From contig JASLHV010000250.1 of assembly GCA_030153205.1 (NCBI GenBank), positions 1 to 19,087 of the forward strand: a stretch of DNA of 19,087 nt, in the 5' to 3' direction. Source of the stretch: Roseiarcus sp. Lineage in GTDB: Bacteria; Pseudomonadota; Alphaproteobacteria; Rhizobiales; Beijerinckiaceae. Each line of letters begins with the position of its first letter. The first letter of the stretch is position 1. Shown in pieces: positions 1-6,562 of the stretch. The notes under the pieces are model-generated. The model was not told the DNA's origin, made no database searches, and was given only the letters and a program-made list of their open reading frames with translations. The position numbers and the translations under genes are program-made.

Positions 1-1
1 G

Positions 2-496
2 ACGATGATCGCGCCGCGCCATCCCAATCGCGGCGTGGAAATCGCCGAGACTTTGCGCGCGCGAGGCCTCGATTGCGCGTTGCGTTCGCGCGGCGCCGAG
101 CCGGGCGCCGAGGCGATCTATATCTGCGACACGATGGGCGAACTTGGTCTGTTTTACCGTCTGGCCGGCGTCGTCTTCCTCGGCAAGTCGCTTTTTCCGG
201 ATGCAGCCGGCGGCGGCCAAAATCCGATCGAGCCGGCCAAACTCGCCAGCGCCATTCTGCACGGACCCTATGTCGCGAATTTCGCCGACGCTTACGCCTT
301 GCTTGACAGCGCCGGCGGCGCCGCATCGGTACGTGACGCGGATGAGCTCGCCGGCGCATTGGCTGGCCTTTTTACCGATGGCGGCAAGTTGCGCGCCATG
401 ACGCGCGCGGCTGCCCATGCGGTCGAGAGCCAGACTGGCGCTCTCGAACGTACGCTTCGCGCGATCGGGCCTTATCTTTTGGAATCGGCGGCGTGA
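2..496 (+). CDS. waaA: 3-deoxy-D-manno-octulosonic acid (Kdo) transferase, C-terminal part
   Basis: Partial gene cut by the left edge: the reading frame is open from base 2 and no start is visible. WaaA (KdtA, family GT30) transfers Kdo from CMP-Kdo to lipid IVA at the inner face of the cytoplasmic membrane. The visible 163 residues are the C-terminal, nucleotide-sugar-binding half. They show APRHPNRG near the window start, DTMGELGLFYRLAGVVFLG, and the GGGQNPIEPAKL stretch, which matches the conserved GG-(H/Q)-NP-(L/I)-E-P loop of this family. The TGA stop overlaps the GTG start of lpxK (GTGA), so the two are translationally coupled, and their neighbouring roles in lipid A/Kdo synthesis support both calls. 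The N-terminal acceptor-binding half lies outside the window. Confidence 0.93.
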   Translation, partial: TMIAPRHPNRGVEIAETLRARGLDCALRSRGAEPGAEAIYICDTMGELGLFYRLAGVVFLGKSLFPDAAGGGQNPIEPAKLASAILHGPYVANFADAYALLDSAGGAASVRDADELAGALAGLFTDGGKLRAMTRAAAHAVESQTGALERTLRAIGPYLLESAA

Positions 497-1491
497 AAGC
501 GCCCGCCTTCTGGGCGAAGGCGCCGCCTTCGCTCGCCGCGCGTCTTTTGCAGCCGCTCGGCGCCGTCTATGGCGCTTTGACGTCTCGCCGCATGGCGCAA
601 CCGGGCGCGCGCGTTTCTCTCCCGGTCATCTGCATCGGCAATTTCGTCGCCGGTGGCGCCGGCAAGACGCCGGCGGCGATGGCGGTCGCCAAGCTGCTGA
701 TCGCCGAGGGCGAGAGGGTCGCCTTTCTCTCGCGCGGTTATGGCGGCGCCGCTACCGCCGACCCGATCGCGGTCGATCCGAAGCGTCATGCGCCGGACGA
801 AGTCGGCGATGAGCCGCTGCTGCTCGCGCGGATCGCGCCCTGTTTCGTGGCGCGTGATCGTCTTCGCGCCGCCAAGGCCGCCACCGCCGCGGGCGCGAGC
901 GTTCTCGTGCTCGACGACGGCTTACAAAATCCGGCGCTCGTCAAGGATTTCAGCCTTGCGATGATCGACGGCGTCTATGGCTTTGGCAACGGCCTTTGCC
1001 TACCGGCGGGGCCCTTACGGGCGCCGCCCATCGGGCAATGGCCGCATGTCTCGATGGCGATTGTCGTCGACGCGCCGGATCGAACGGCCAAAGCGTGGCG
1101 CATCGTTGAGGACAAGCCGGCTATCGGCGCAAAATTGATTCCAGACGAAGCCGTGAGCGAGGGCTTGAGAGGCCGGAATTTATTGGCTTTCGCTGGCATC
1201 GGCCGGCCGGAGAAATTCTTTGCGACGCTCGCCGCTCTCGGCGCACGGGTCGCTCTGGCGCGTGGATTTCCAGATCATCACCGCTTCACCCATCGCGAGC
1301 TCGATGCACTGTTCGCTGAAACGAAGGGCCGTGGTCTTACCGTCGTTACGACGGAAAAGGATCATGTACGTCTGCCGGCGGAATATGCGCAGCAGACGGT
1401 CGCTTTGCCGGTGACGATGCGCTTCGACGACGAGCCTTTGATCGCGCGCCTTCTCGTTGAGGCGATCGCCCGGCGGCGCACATCTGAGTGA
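493..1491 (+). CDS. lpxK: Tetraacyldisaccharide 4'-kinase
   Basis: LpxK phosphorylates the 4' position of the tetraacyldisaccharide-1-phosphate lipid A precursor, giving lipid IVA, the substrate of WaaA encoded just upstream. It is a monotopic inner-membrane P-loop kinase. The 332-residue length is normal. The Walker A segment GNFVAGGAGKTP lies at about residues 49-60, in the LpxK-specific GG-x-GKTP form. DDGLQNP at about 141-147 matches the DDG-(F/L)-Q signature, and TTEKDHVRLP near the C-terminus is the usual late motif. The start is GTG at 493, inside the waaA stop, and has no separate strong ribosome binding site, so coupled translation is likely. The next gene on this strand begins 85 bases downstream. 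Confidence 0.96.
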   Translation: MKAPAFWAKAPPSLAARLLQPLGAVYGALTSRRMAQPGARVSLPVICIGNFVAGGAGKTPAAMAVAKLLIAEGERVAFLSRGYGGAATADPIAVDPKRHAPDEVGDEPLLLARIAPCFVARDRLRAAKAATAAGASVLVLDDGLQNPALVKDFSLAMIDGVYGFGNGLCLPAGPLRAPPIGQWPHVSMAIVVDAPDRTAKAWRIVEDKPAIGAKLIPDEAVSEGLRGRNLLAFAGIGRPEKFFATLAALGARVALARGFPDHHRFTHRELDALFAETKGRGLTVVTTEKDHVRLPAEYAQQTVALPVTMRFDDEPLIARLLVEAIARRRTSE

Positions 1492-1563
1492 GCAAGAGCG
1501 AATTTGCTTGACCCTGTGTACGGCGAAGCCAGTCTCAAGTTATGTCCTGATCGATTCGCTTAA

Positions 1564-1570
1564 GGGGAGG
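1564..1570 (+). promoter_or_regulatory. Ribosome binding site of the small lipoprotein gene
   Basis: GGGGAGG lies six bases before ATG 1577. It decides this start over the longer open frame that reaches back into the 3' end of lpxK. Confidence 0.75.
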
Positions 1571-1576
1571 CGTCCG

Positions 1577-1927
1577 ATGAAAATCCTTGCCGCCGCGGCT
1601 TTGGCCGCCTTATTGCTCGCCGGCTGCAATTCTGCCGGACGGCCGCCCGGCGCGTCGTCGCCCCCGCCGCCGGCTCCCGCGTCAACCGATGTGACGCCGT
1701 CGAATTTCGTGATGCCCGCCGGTTCAGGCTGTGCAGGCGAGATCGCTCGCTATCGCGCCGTTCAGGACAATGATCTCGCCATGGGTCATGTCGCCAAGTC
1801 CGTCTACAACCAGATCAAGGGCGAAATAGCGGACGCGGAACAGGTCTGTGCAGCCGGAAAGGACGGGGAAGCGCGAGCAATGATCACCGCCTCGCGCAAG
1901 CGCCATGGCTATCCCACGGAGCTTTGA
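1577..1927 (+). CDS. Small putative lipoprotein of unknown function
   Basis: Predicted 116-residue exported lipoprotein. The start is set by GGGGAGG at 1564-1570, six bases before ATG 1577; the frame is open further upstream but without such a site. The N-terminus MKILAAAALAALLLAGC is a short charged and hydrophobic signal with lipobox L14-A15-G16-C17. A low-complexity Pro/Ala/Ser linker (about 20-40) follows, as in many outer-membrane or periplasmic lipoproteins. The remaining ~70 residues are compact and helical-looking (GCAGEIARYRAVQDNDLAMG, then YNQIKGEIADAE), with two further cysteines in GSGCAG and EQVCAAG that could form a disulfide. This resembles small conserved proteins of Rhizobiales, but I do not recognise a function. 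The 3' end overlaps the convergent Nudix gene by 19 bases. Confidence 0.82.
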   Translation: MKILAAAALAALLLAGCNSAGRPPGASSPPPPAPASTDVTPSNFVMPAGSGCAGEIARYRAVQDNDLAMGHVAKSVYNQIKGEIADAEQVCAAGKDGEARAMITASRKRHGYPTEL

Positions 1928-2640
1928 GGCGCGGCGAAAGCGTAGCGCAGAAAATCGACGATGAACTGCGGCATGCGTTTGTCGTCGATATCGGCTGTCG
2001 AACGCGCGATATGCATACGCGTCAGTTCCGGCATTGTTTCGCTGGCGAGATAGGTCTCGATCTTGGCCTTGAGCGTCTCGGCGTTCAGGGGGACGGTGAC
2101 GGGTTTCAGGCAGGCGATGCGCGGCGGCGCCTCGACGACGATCCAATCTTCGGCGAACGAAACCTCGCGCGGCGTCAATCCCGTCTCTTCTTGCAATTCC
2201 CGTACGATGCTGGCGCGCAGGTCGACGCGTCCTTCGAAAACGTCGCTTGGGTCCGGCGTGCCGGCCGCGAAATAGATTAATCCGCCATTGGCGGTGTGGT
2301 GGGCCATCTCGCCGAGAAGATAGGCGCCATCCGAAGACTGCAGCGCCGCCATCGAAAATCCGTTGCACACGGCTTCGCCAGGAAAACCAAGGTCCCGCCA
2401 AGCGAGAAAATTCTTATAGTCGGTCTCGAAATACTCGCCGCGCAAGACTCTCGCGCCATCCGTGCGAGCCACGAAATCATGCGATCCCATCAGAAGAATA
2501 CGGCCGTCGAAAAGGCTGGGTTGAGCGGCCTGTCGCCGCTGCCAAAAGGCGAGAATCTCGTCGGCGCGCTCTTCGGCGAAGCCCCAAGAACGCTGCGCCA
2601 GTTTCAGATCGAGTTCGGCGACCTTGTGGATGCGGATCAT
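1909..2640 (-). CDS. Nudix hydrolase with degenerate first half of the Nudix box
   Basis: 243-residue protein of the Nudix fold, which usually hydrolyses nucleoside diphosphates linked to another moiety. The catalytic helix RELQEETGL (residues 147-155) keeps the REUxEExGU half with its metal-binding glutamates. The first half (Gx5Ex7) is not canonical: in the aligned register position 139 is Val rather than Glu and position 133 is not Gly. The upstream loop runs GTPDPSDVFEG (127-137). A ~100-residue N-terminal region precedes the domain, so this resembles the larger Nudix proteins with an extra N-terminal subdomain. The ATG at 2640 overlaps the TGA of the PhzF-like gene (ATGA), making it the last gene of the pdxY-phzF-nudix operon. 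The substrate cannot be told from sequence. Confidence 0.85.
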   Translation of the reverse strand: MIRIHKVAELDLKLAQRSWGFAEERADEILAFWQRRQAAQPSLFDGRILLMGSHDFVARTDGARVLRGEYFETDYKNFLAWRDLGFPGEAVCNGFSMAALQSSDGAYLLGEMAHHTANGGLIYFAAGTPDPSDVFEGRVDLRASIVRELQEETGLTPREVSFAEDWIVVEAPPRIACLKPVTVPLNAETLKAKIETYLASETMPELTRMHIARSTADIDDKRMPQFIVDFLRYAFAAPQSSVG

Positions 2641-3536
2641 ACGTTAATCGTACCCTCGGAAACAATCACCGCCGACCCGCCAATCGCCGCCTCGCGCAGA
2701 ATCCCGCTATCGACATCGAGGCCGAGCGAAATCAAGCTCGGCCGGCCCATTTCGAATCCTTGTTCGATGACATAGGTCGTCTCGCCGTCGCCTGGCGACT
2801 GAAAGCGCATTAGCACGCCGGCGAAAGCGGCGGCGGCCGAACCCGTCGCTGGATCTTCGACAATGCCCCAGCCCGATGCGAACATGCGGGCGCGGAAAGA
2901 TGAACCTTCACGTTCCGCCTCGTTCGTGTAGAGAAATACCGCCGGGCCGCCGTTCTCGCCCCAAACATTCGCATTGGGGCGCGCCCTGGCGAGGGCGGCG
3001 CGATTACTGAGCGGTACGAAAGTGAAGGGCGTTCCCGCGGAATAGGCCGTAGGATGGTGATCGCCGAAGCCGATATCTGCCGGCTCCAGCCCAAGCCCTT
3101 GCGCCAATGCTTCGGACGGCGGCGCTTCGCCGATCGCCTCGGGCAGTTTCGGCAACGTGAAGTAAGCGGCCGGCGCCTGGTTCGGCCGATGCCGCGCGAC
3201 GCAGACGATGTCGCCGACTGCTTCTTCGACGACGACGCGCAGATCCTGCCGCGCCAGCAATTCCGGCGCGCGGAGTTGCGCCAGCAACACGGCCGCCCCA
3301 ACGGTCGGATGACCCGCGAAGGGCAATTCGCGTCCTGGCGTGAAAATTCGCAACCGCGCCGTGTTCACGGCGTCGCGAGGGTCGAACACGAAGACCGTCT
3401 CCGCCTGGTTGAATTCACGGGCGATCGCTTGCATGCGCTGGTCGTCGAGCCCCTCGCAATCGAGCACGACGGCGAGTCCGTTTCCTGTGAGCGCCGTCTC
3501 CGTAAAGACGTCCAGCGTATAGAATTTTCGGCGCAT
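2637..3536 (-). CDS. PhzF-family phenazine biosynthesis-like isomerase/epimerase
   Basis: A 299-residue member of the PhzF/diaminopimelate-epimerase-like fold, made of two similar halves. The family signatures are clear: FTETALTGNGLAVVL near the N-terminus; FNQAETVFVF with Glu46, the equivalent of the catalytic Glu45 of PhzF; FAGHPTVGAA at about 73-82; and EDPATGSAAAAFAG at about 227-240. The start is ATG 3536, preceded by AGGA ten bases upstream; an in-frame ATG at 3596 would add 20 atypical residues and run into pdxY. The gene starts 13 bases after the pdxY stop and overlaps the Nudix start by four bases. No phenazine genes are nearby, so a role in small-molecule isomerisation or metabolite repair is more likely than phenazine synthesis. 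The substrate is unknown. Confidence 0.93.
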   Translation of the reverse strand: MRRKFYTLDVFTETALTGNGLAVVLDCEGLDDQRMQAIAREFNQAETVFVFDPRDAVNTARLRIFTPGRELPFAGHPTVGAAVLLAQLRAPELLARQDLRVVVEEAVGDIVCVARHRPNQAPAAYFTLPKLPEAIGEAPPSEALAQGLGLEPADIGFGDHHPTAYSAGTPFTFVPLSNRAALARARPNANVWGENGGPAVFLYTNEAEREGSSFRARMFASGWGIVEDPATGSAAAAFAGVLMRFQSPGDGETTYVIEQGFEMGRPSLISLGLDVDSGILREAAIGGSAVIVSEGTINV

Positions 3537-3549
3537 CGATTCTAAATCC

Positions 3550-4401
3550 TTACAATCGCTCGGGCGTGAAGACTTTGGAGGGCCTGGCAAGTTCATTCTG
3601 CGCTGCGATCAGTGCAAGTTCTTTGACGCCTGAGGCAGCCGTCGCGGCGACGAGAGCATAAACGGCGGAAGTGGCGCGTGCGAGTGCGGCGGCGGCGCTC
3701 CGCGTTTCAAGCCAGACGTTAAAGAACAGCGCCGCAATCACGTCGCCGGCGCCATTGACCTTGATCGGCGCTTTGGACGTACGCACTCGCCAAAGCGCGC
3801 CGCCTTCGGCGGCGATGAGGTCGAGACCATCCGGCGGGGTGTCGTCGAGTTCAACCGAGGTCACAAGAATCACGCGAGGGCCGCGCGCATGGAGGGCGGC
3901 CAAAGCTTGGCGGAGCTCCCCGACGTTGTTCGAGGCGACGCCGGAAAGAAAACCAAGCTCGAAGTGATTGGGCGTCAGGATTGTCGCCGCGGGCGTCGCG
4001 TGATCGCGCATGAATTCGGCGACGCCTTTGCGCACGTAGAAACCGCGATCGACATCCCCGAGCACAGGATCGCAACAATAGGCTGCCTCCCTATTGTCGC
4101 CGCGCACGCGTTCGACAGCGCGAAGGATCGCCGCGCCGATACCGGCTGAACCCATATAGCCTGATAGTACGCCTGCGCAGTCTTTCAGAACGCCGTGCTC
4201 GGCAAGGCCTGCGACGCAATCGTCAATCTCGGTCGGCTCGAAAACCCGCCCGCGCCAGCCGCCATAACCGGTGTGATTGGAGAATTGCACGGTGTGAATC
4301 GGCCAGACCTCGCGCCCGACTCGTTGCAGGGCGAAGACGGCGGCCGAATTGCCGACATGGCCGTAGGCGACGTGCGATTGAATCGACAGGATAGCTGACA
4401 T
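3550..4401 (-). CDS. pdxY: Pyridoxal kinase (vitamin B6 salvage)
   Basis: Phosphorylates pyridoxal (possibly also pyridoxine/pyridoxamine) to pyridoxal 5'-phosphate in the cytoplasm; ribokinase-like fold. The N-terminus MSAILSIQSHVAYGHVGNSA fits PdxY/PdxK proteins very well, followed by TVQFSNHTGYGGWRG (about 37-51), VLSGYMGSAG, YCCDPVLGD (about 108-116), ILTPNHFELG (about 141-150) and the anion hole/catalytic base motif VNGAGD (215-220, Asp220). The 283-residue length is normal. ATG 4401 is chosen because family similarity begins exactly there; the frame is open up to 4473 but the extra residues look non-homologous, although the ribosome binding site before 4401 is weak. It is the first gene of the three-gene minus-strand operon. 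The choice between the names pdxY and pdxK is less certain than the activity. Confidence 0.93.
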   Translation of the reverse strand: MSAILSIQSHVAYGHVGNSAAVFALQRVGREVWPIHTVQFSNHTGYGGWRGRVFEPTEIDDCVAGLAEHGVLKDCAGVLSGYMGSAGIGAAILRAVERVRGDNREAAYCCDPVLGDVDRGFYVRKGVAEFMRDHATPAATILTPNHFELGFLSGVASNNVGELRQALAALHARGPRVILVTSVELDDTPPDGLDLIAAEGGALWRVRTSKAPIKVNGAGDVIAALFFNVWLETRSAAAALARATSAVYALVAATAASGVKELALIAAQNELARPSKVFTPERL

Positions 4402-4690
4402 TCGGGGAGGCGCGCCGGGAGAACAGTCCGGCCGACCATCCTCATCGGAGCGCGCCAGCGCAAGTCTTCTCAAGGCGATAGGCCAAATCGCGTCGCGTCC
4501 TCGCTGTCAAACCTACTTCGACCTGCGAGTCCTGCAAGAAGATCGGCCATATTATGCCCACATTTTGACAGTCAGTGCGGACTGGGCGCCGCTGAAATGC
4601 GCACCGAGGAAGCAACGATAAAGCCGGAGATGGTTGAGCGAAAGTCATAATTTCGCCATTTGGCCCTATCCACCATGAATAGGACGAGTA
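4402..4690. other. Divergent intergenic region between pdxY and the lytic transglycosylase gene
   Basis: This 289-base gap separates two divergent genes and should hold both promoters. TTGACA hexamers occur at 4565-4570 (plus) and 4510-4505 (minus), but neither has a good -10 element at 16-18 bases, so I assign no promoter. The half nearest the transglycosylase is more AT-rich than its surroundings. No RNA gene or clear operator was seen. Confidence 0.5.
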
Positions 4691-5311
4691 ATGACGGATT
4701 CTGTAACAGACTACACTTATCTCTCTCGCCACAATTCGAAAAATCGTCAAAAAATAAAGGGGTTATCTTTCCTGCTCGTTGCAGCCCTGACGCTGACGGG
4801 CGCAAGCCATCCAAGTTTTGCAGCAGGGCGGGACGCCTTGATCAGCGCGCCTTCGCCGGCATCGGCTGAAGCGCCCGCCGCCGTACATCTGCAGGCGAAG
4901 CCCTTCGGGCGCACTGAGGCTCGCGCCGAGCGCGAAACACCTCATATGAGCTCGACATCGGGCGTCGTCGCCATGGTCACCGAAGCGGCGGAACGGAACG
5001 GCGTCCCGGTTGGCTTAGCGCATGCGATCATCAAGATCGAGAGTGGCTACAATTGCCATGCGCGTTCACGCTATGGCGCGGCTGGCATCGGCCAAGTTCT
5101 CCCGGCGAGCGCGCGCGCGGAGGGTGTATCCGGCAATCTCTATGAATGCGGAACCGGTCTCGAAGCCGCAATGCGCTATCTCAAGCACGCCGTCGCGCTC
5201 TATGGCTCGGGCTGCGCCGCGGCTTCCGCCTATAATACAGGGATTTTCGGCGCGGGCCGTTGCACAGGCTATGGTCGTCGCGCGATGAGGCTGGCGCAGC
5301 TCTACAAATAG
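4691..5311 (+). CDS. Exported lytic transglycosylase (SLT domain)
   Basis: 206-residue periplasmic murein-cleaving enzyme of the soluble lytic transglycosylase (goose-lysozyme-like) fold. A long basic n-region (1-23) leads into a hydrophobic core (GLSFLLVAALTLTG) and a likely signal peptidase site after SFA (about residue 44). A linker of ~45 residues precedes the SLT domain (about 88-206). Catalytic Glu117 sits in IIKIESGYN, followed by GAAGIGQVLPASA, where most family members have G-L-(M/G)-Q, and SAYNTG (179-184). Four cysteines (122, 153, 175, 191), all in the domain, could form two disulfides. The start ATG 4691 has AGGACGAG just upstream. It stands alone on the plus strand after a divergent gap, so it could act in general wall turnover or in assembly of an envelope-spanning machine. 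Confidence 0.88.
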   Translation: MTDSVTDYTYLSRHNSKNRQKIKGLSFLLVAALTLTGASHPSFAAGRDALISAPSPASAEAPAAVHLQAKPFGRTEARAERETPHMSSTSGVVAMVTEAAERNGVPVGLAHAIIKIESGYNCHARSRYGAAGIGQVLPASARAEGVSGNLYECGTGLEAAMRYLKHAVALYGSGCAAASAYNTGIFGAGRCTGYGRRAMRLAQLYK

Positions 5312-5315
5312 AATA

Positions 5316-5352
5316 ACGGGCGCGAGACCTCGATGGGCGTCGCGCCGTCTCG
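5316..5352 (+). terminator. Possible stem-loop downstream of the transglycosylase gene
   Basis: ACGGGCGCGA (5316-5325) pairs with TCGCGCCGT (5340-5348) with one bulged G and a 14-base loop, starting four bases after the stop codon. An alternative pairing is CGAGAC/GTCTCG. No T-tract follows. A weaker 5-bp stem (GGCGT 5371-5375 / ACGCC 5385-5389) is followed by ATTATTTTG. Either could end the transcript, but neither is a textbook intrinsic terminator. Confidence 0.3.
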
Positions 5353-5501
5353 TAGTGAGGCTCACAGTCAGGCGTCAGTCTCTAACGCCAACCCATTATT
5401 TTGAGCCGCGGCGTCGGATGTCGGCCGCCGCGACAAAATACGTCTTTGGTCTGTCTTTCGTTCCACGCTAAATTCCGTGCTGACTCACAAGACCGGGTGG
5501 C

Positions 5502-5506
5502 AGGAG
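5502..5506 (+). promoter_or_regulatory. Ribosome binding site for a TTG start
   Basis: AGGAG lies seven bases before TTG 5514 and four before TTG 5511. It supports a TTG start that keeps the signal peptide of the secreted hydrolase, over ATG 5700. Confidence 0.55.
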
Positions 5507-5510
5507 AAGA

Positions 5511-6446
5511 TTGTTGAGCGAACAGGCTGTCCTTCATCTCCAGGGCGTCGACGCCCTTCGGCGCCCTTGCCCACTCGGGCCCGGCAGTTCACGCATCGCT
5601 CGCCGGCCCCGCGCTTTCATCACGATCTGCTGGAAGCTTACTGCTTTCCTTTTCGGGTTGGCCTGCTGCACGCCGCTTACTCTTTCGCCAGCGGCCGCGA
5701 TGCAGCGCGTGGCGCTTCCGGCCTCCGTCGGCGGCCAATCGATCACCGTCTACTTCTATAGGCCGGATCGCGGCGGAAGCTTTCCCCTTCTGGTGATGTC
5801 GCACGGCAGCCCGCGCGAGCCTGCAGATCGCGCCAACTTCGGTGTGAACACGCTGAGTGCCCAAGCATCAGCCTATGCAGCTCAAGGCGTCGCGGTGGCG
5901 GTTCCTATTCGCCGCGGCTACGGCGACGGTGGCGCTTGGGCCGAAGGCTACGGGGGATGCGCCGCGCCCGATTATTACTCAGCCGGCCTGGCCAGCGCCG
6001 AGGACATTCAGGCGGCTATCGACGTCGCCGCGACACAACCGGGCGTCGATCGCTCGCGCATAGCGCTCGTCGGTGTTTCTGCCGGTGGCTGGGCTTCCGT
6101 GGCCGCCGGCACGCGCGTTCGAGCGCTCGGCGTGATTAGCTTTGCCGGCGGTCGCGGCTCGCGGGGGCCCGACAATGTTTGCAATGAAGAAGCGCTTGTC
6201 GGCGCGGCCGGACGCTTTGGAAGCGCCAGCCGTGTCCCAGAATTGTGGATCTACAGCGTCAATGACCATTTCTTCGGTCCCGATCTCGCCAAACGCATGC
6301 ATGCCGCTTTCGTCGCAGCGGGCGGAAACGCTCAATTCATCTCCGCCCCAGCTTTTGGCGCCGACGGCCATAAATACTTCTCGAATGTCTCCGCCTGGAA
6401 GCCGGCAGTCGACAATTTCCTTCGCCGAATTGGCTTCTTGCGGTGA
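5511..6446 (+). CDS. Secreted alpha/beta hydrolase, dienelactone-hydrolase/acylaminoacyl-peptidase-like
   Basis: About 311 residues with an alpha/beta-hydrolase fold. The N-terminus is unusual: ~35 polar/basic residues, then a hydrophobic stretch (about 37-59) ending in SPAAA, a plausible signal peptidase I site before Met64. The triad is visible: nucleophile Ser190 in GVSAGGW, acid Asp252 in YSVNDHFF, and His287 in GADGHKYF; MSHGSP (96-101) supplies the oxyanion hole. A cysteine pair (150 and 224) may form a disulfide, as expected of an exported enzyme. The start is TTG (5511 or 5514) behind AGGAG at 5502-5506; the only in-frame ATG (5700) would remove the signal peptide. The substrate is unknown; an ester or peptide is possible. 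No operon partner is obvious. Confidence 0.78.
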   Translation: MLSEQAVLHLQGVDALRRPCPLGPGSSRIARRPRAFITICWKLTAFLFGLACCTPLTLSPAAAMQRVALPASVGGQSITVYFYRPDRGGSFPLLVMSHGSPREPADRANFGVNTLSAQASAYAAQGVAVAVPIRRGYGDGGAWAEGYGGCAAPDYYSAGLASAEDIQAAIDVAATQPGVDRSRIALVGVSAGGWASVAAGTRVRALGVISFAGGRGSRGPDNVCNEEALVGAAGRFGSASRVPELWIYSVNDHFFGPDLAKRMHAAFVAAGGNAQFISAPAFGADGHKYFSNVSAWKPAVDNFLRRIGFLR

Positions 6447-6549
6447 ACAGGTTTCTCAGCATCAGGCCGCCAGGCTATGAAACATCCGCATGACTGTTCA
6501 TTCGCGCATTAGGCGCTATGGTCCGGCGCCGGTCATCCCGGCCGGCGAT

Positions 6550-6556
6550 GGGGAGA
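6550..6556 (+). promoter_or_regulatory. Ribosome binding site favouring the TTG start of adenine deaminase
   Basis: GGGGAGA lies six bases before TTG 6563. The upstream in-frame ATG codons at 6518 and 6548 have no comparable site. Confidence 0.5.
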
Positions 6557-6562
6557 CGATCG

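Noticed and set aside
2637..3536. Phenazine biosynthesis gene cluster
   Set aside because: Only a PhzF-like protein is present, with no other phz gene in the window; the family is broad and mostly unrelated to phenazines.
4505..4510. TTGACA on the minus strand upstream of pdxY as a promoter
   Set aside because: No acceptable -10 hexamer occurs at 16-18 bases; the nearest AT-containing sequence fits poorly.
4565..4570. TTGACA on the plus strand upstream of the transglycosylase gene as a promoter
   Set aside because: The sequence 17-18 bases downstream is GC-rich and unlike a -10 element.
4634..4678. Possible 14-codon leader ORF (TTG start after GGAG) before the transglycosylase gene
   Set aside because: Too short to separate from chance, with a non-standard start and no attenuator-like hairpins or codon runs.
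5407..5432. CGCGGCG/CGCCGCG hairpin in the 5312-5510 gap as a terminator or small RNA end
   Set aside because: No T-tract follows on either strand, and such GC-rich pairings are common by chance here.
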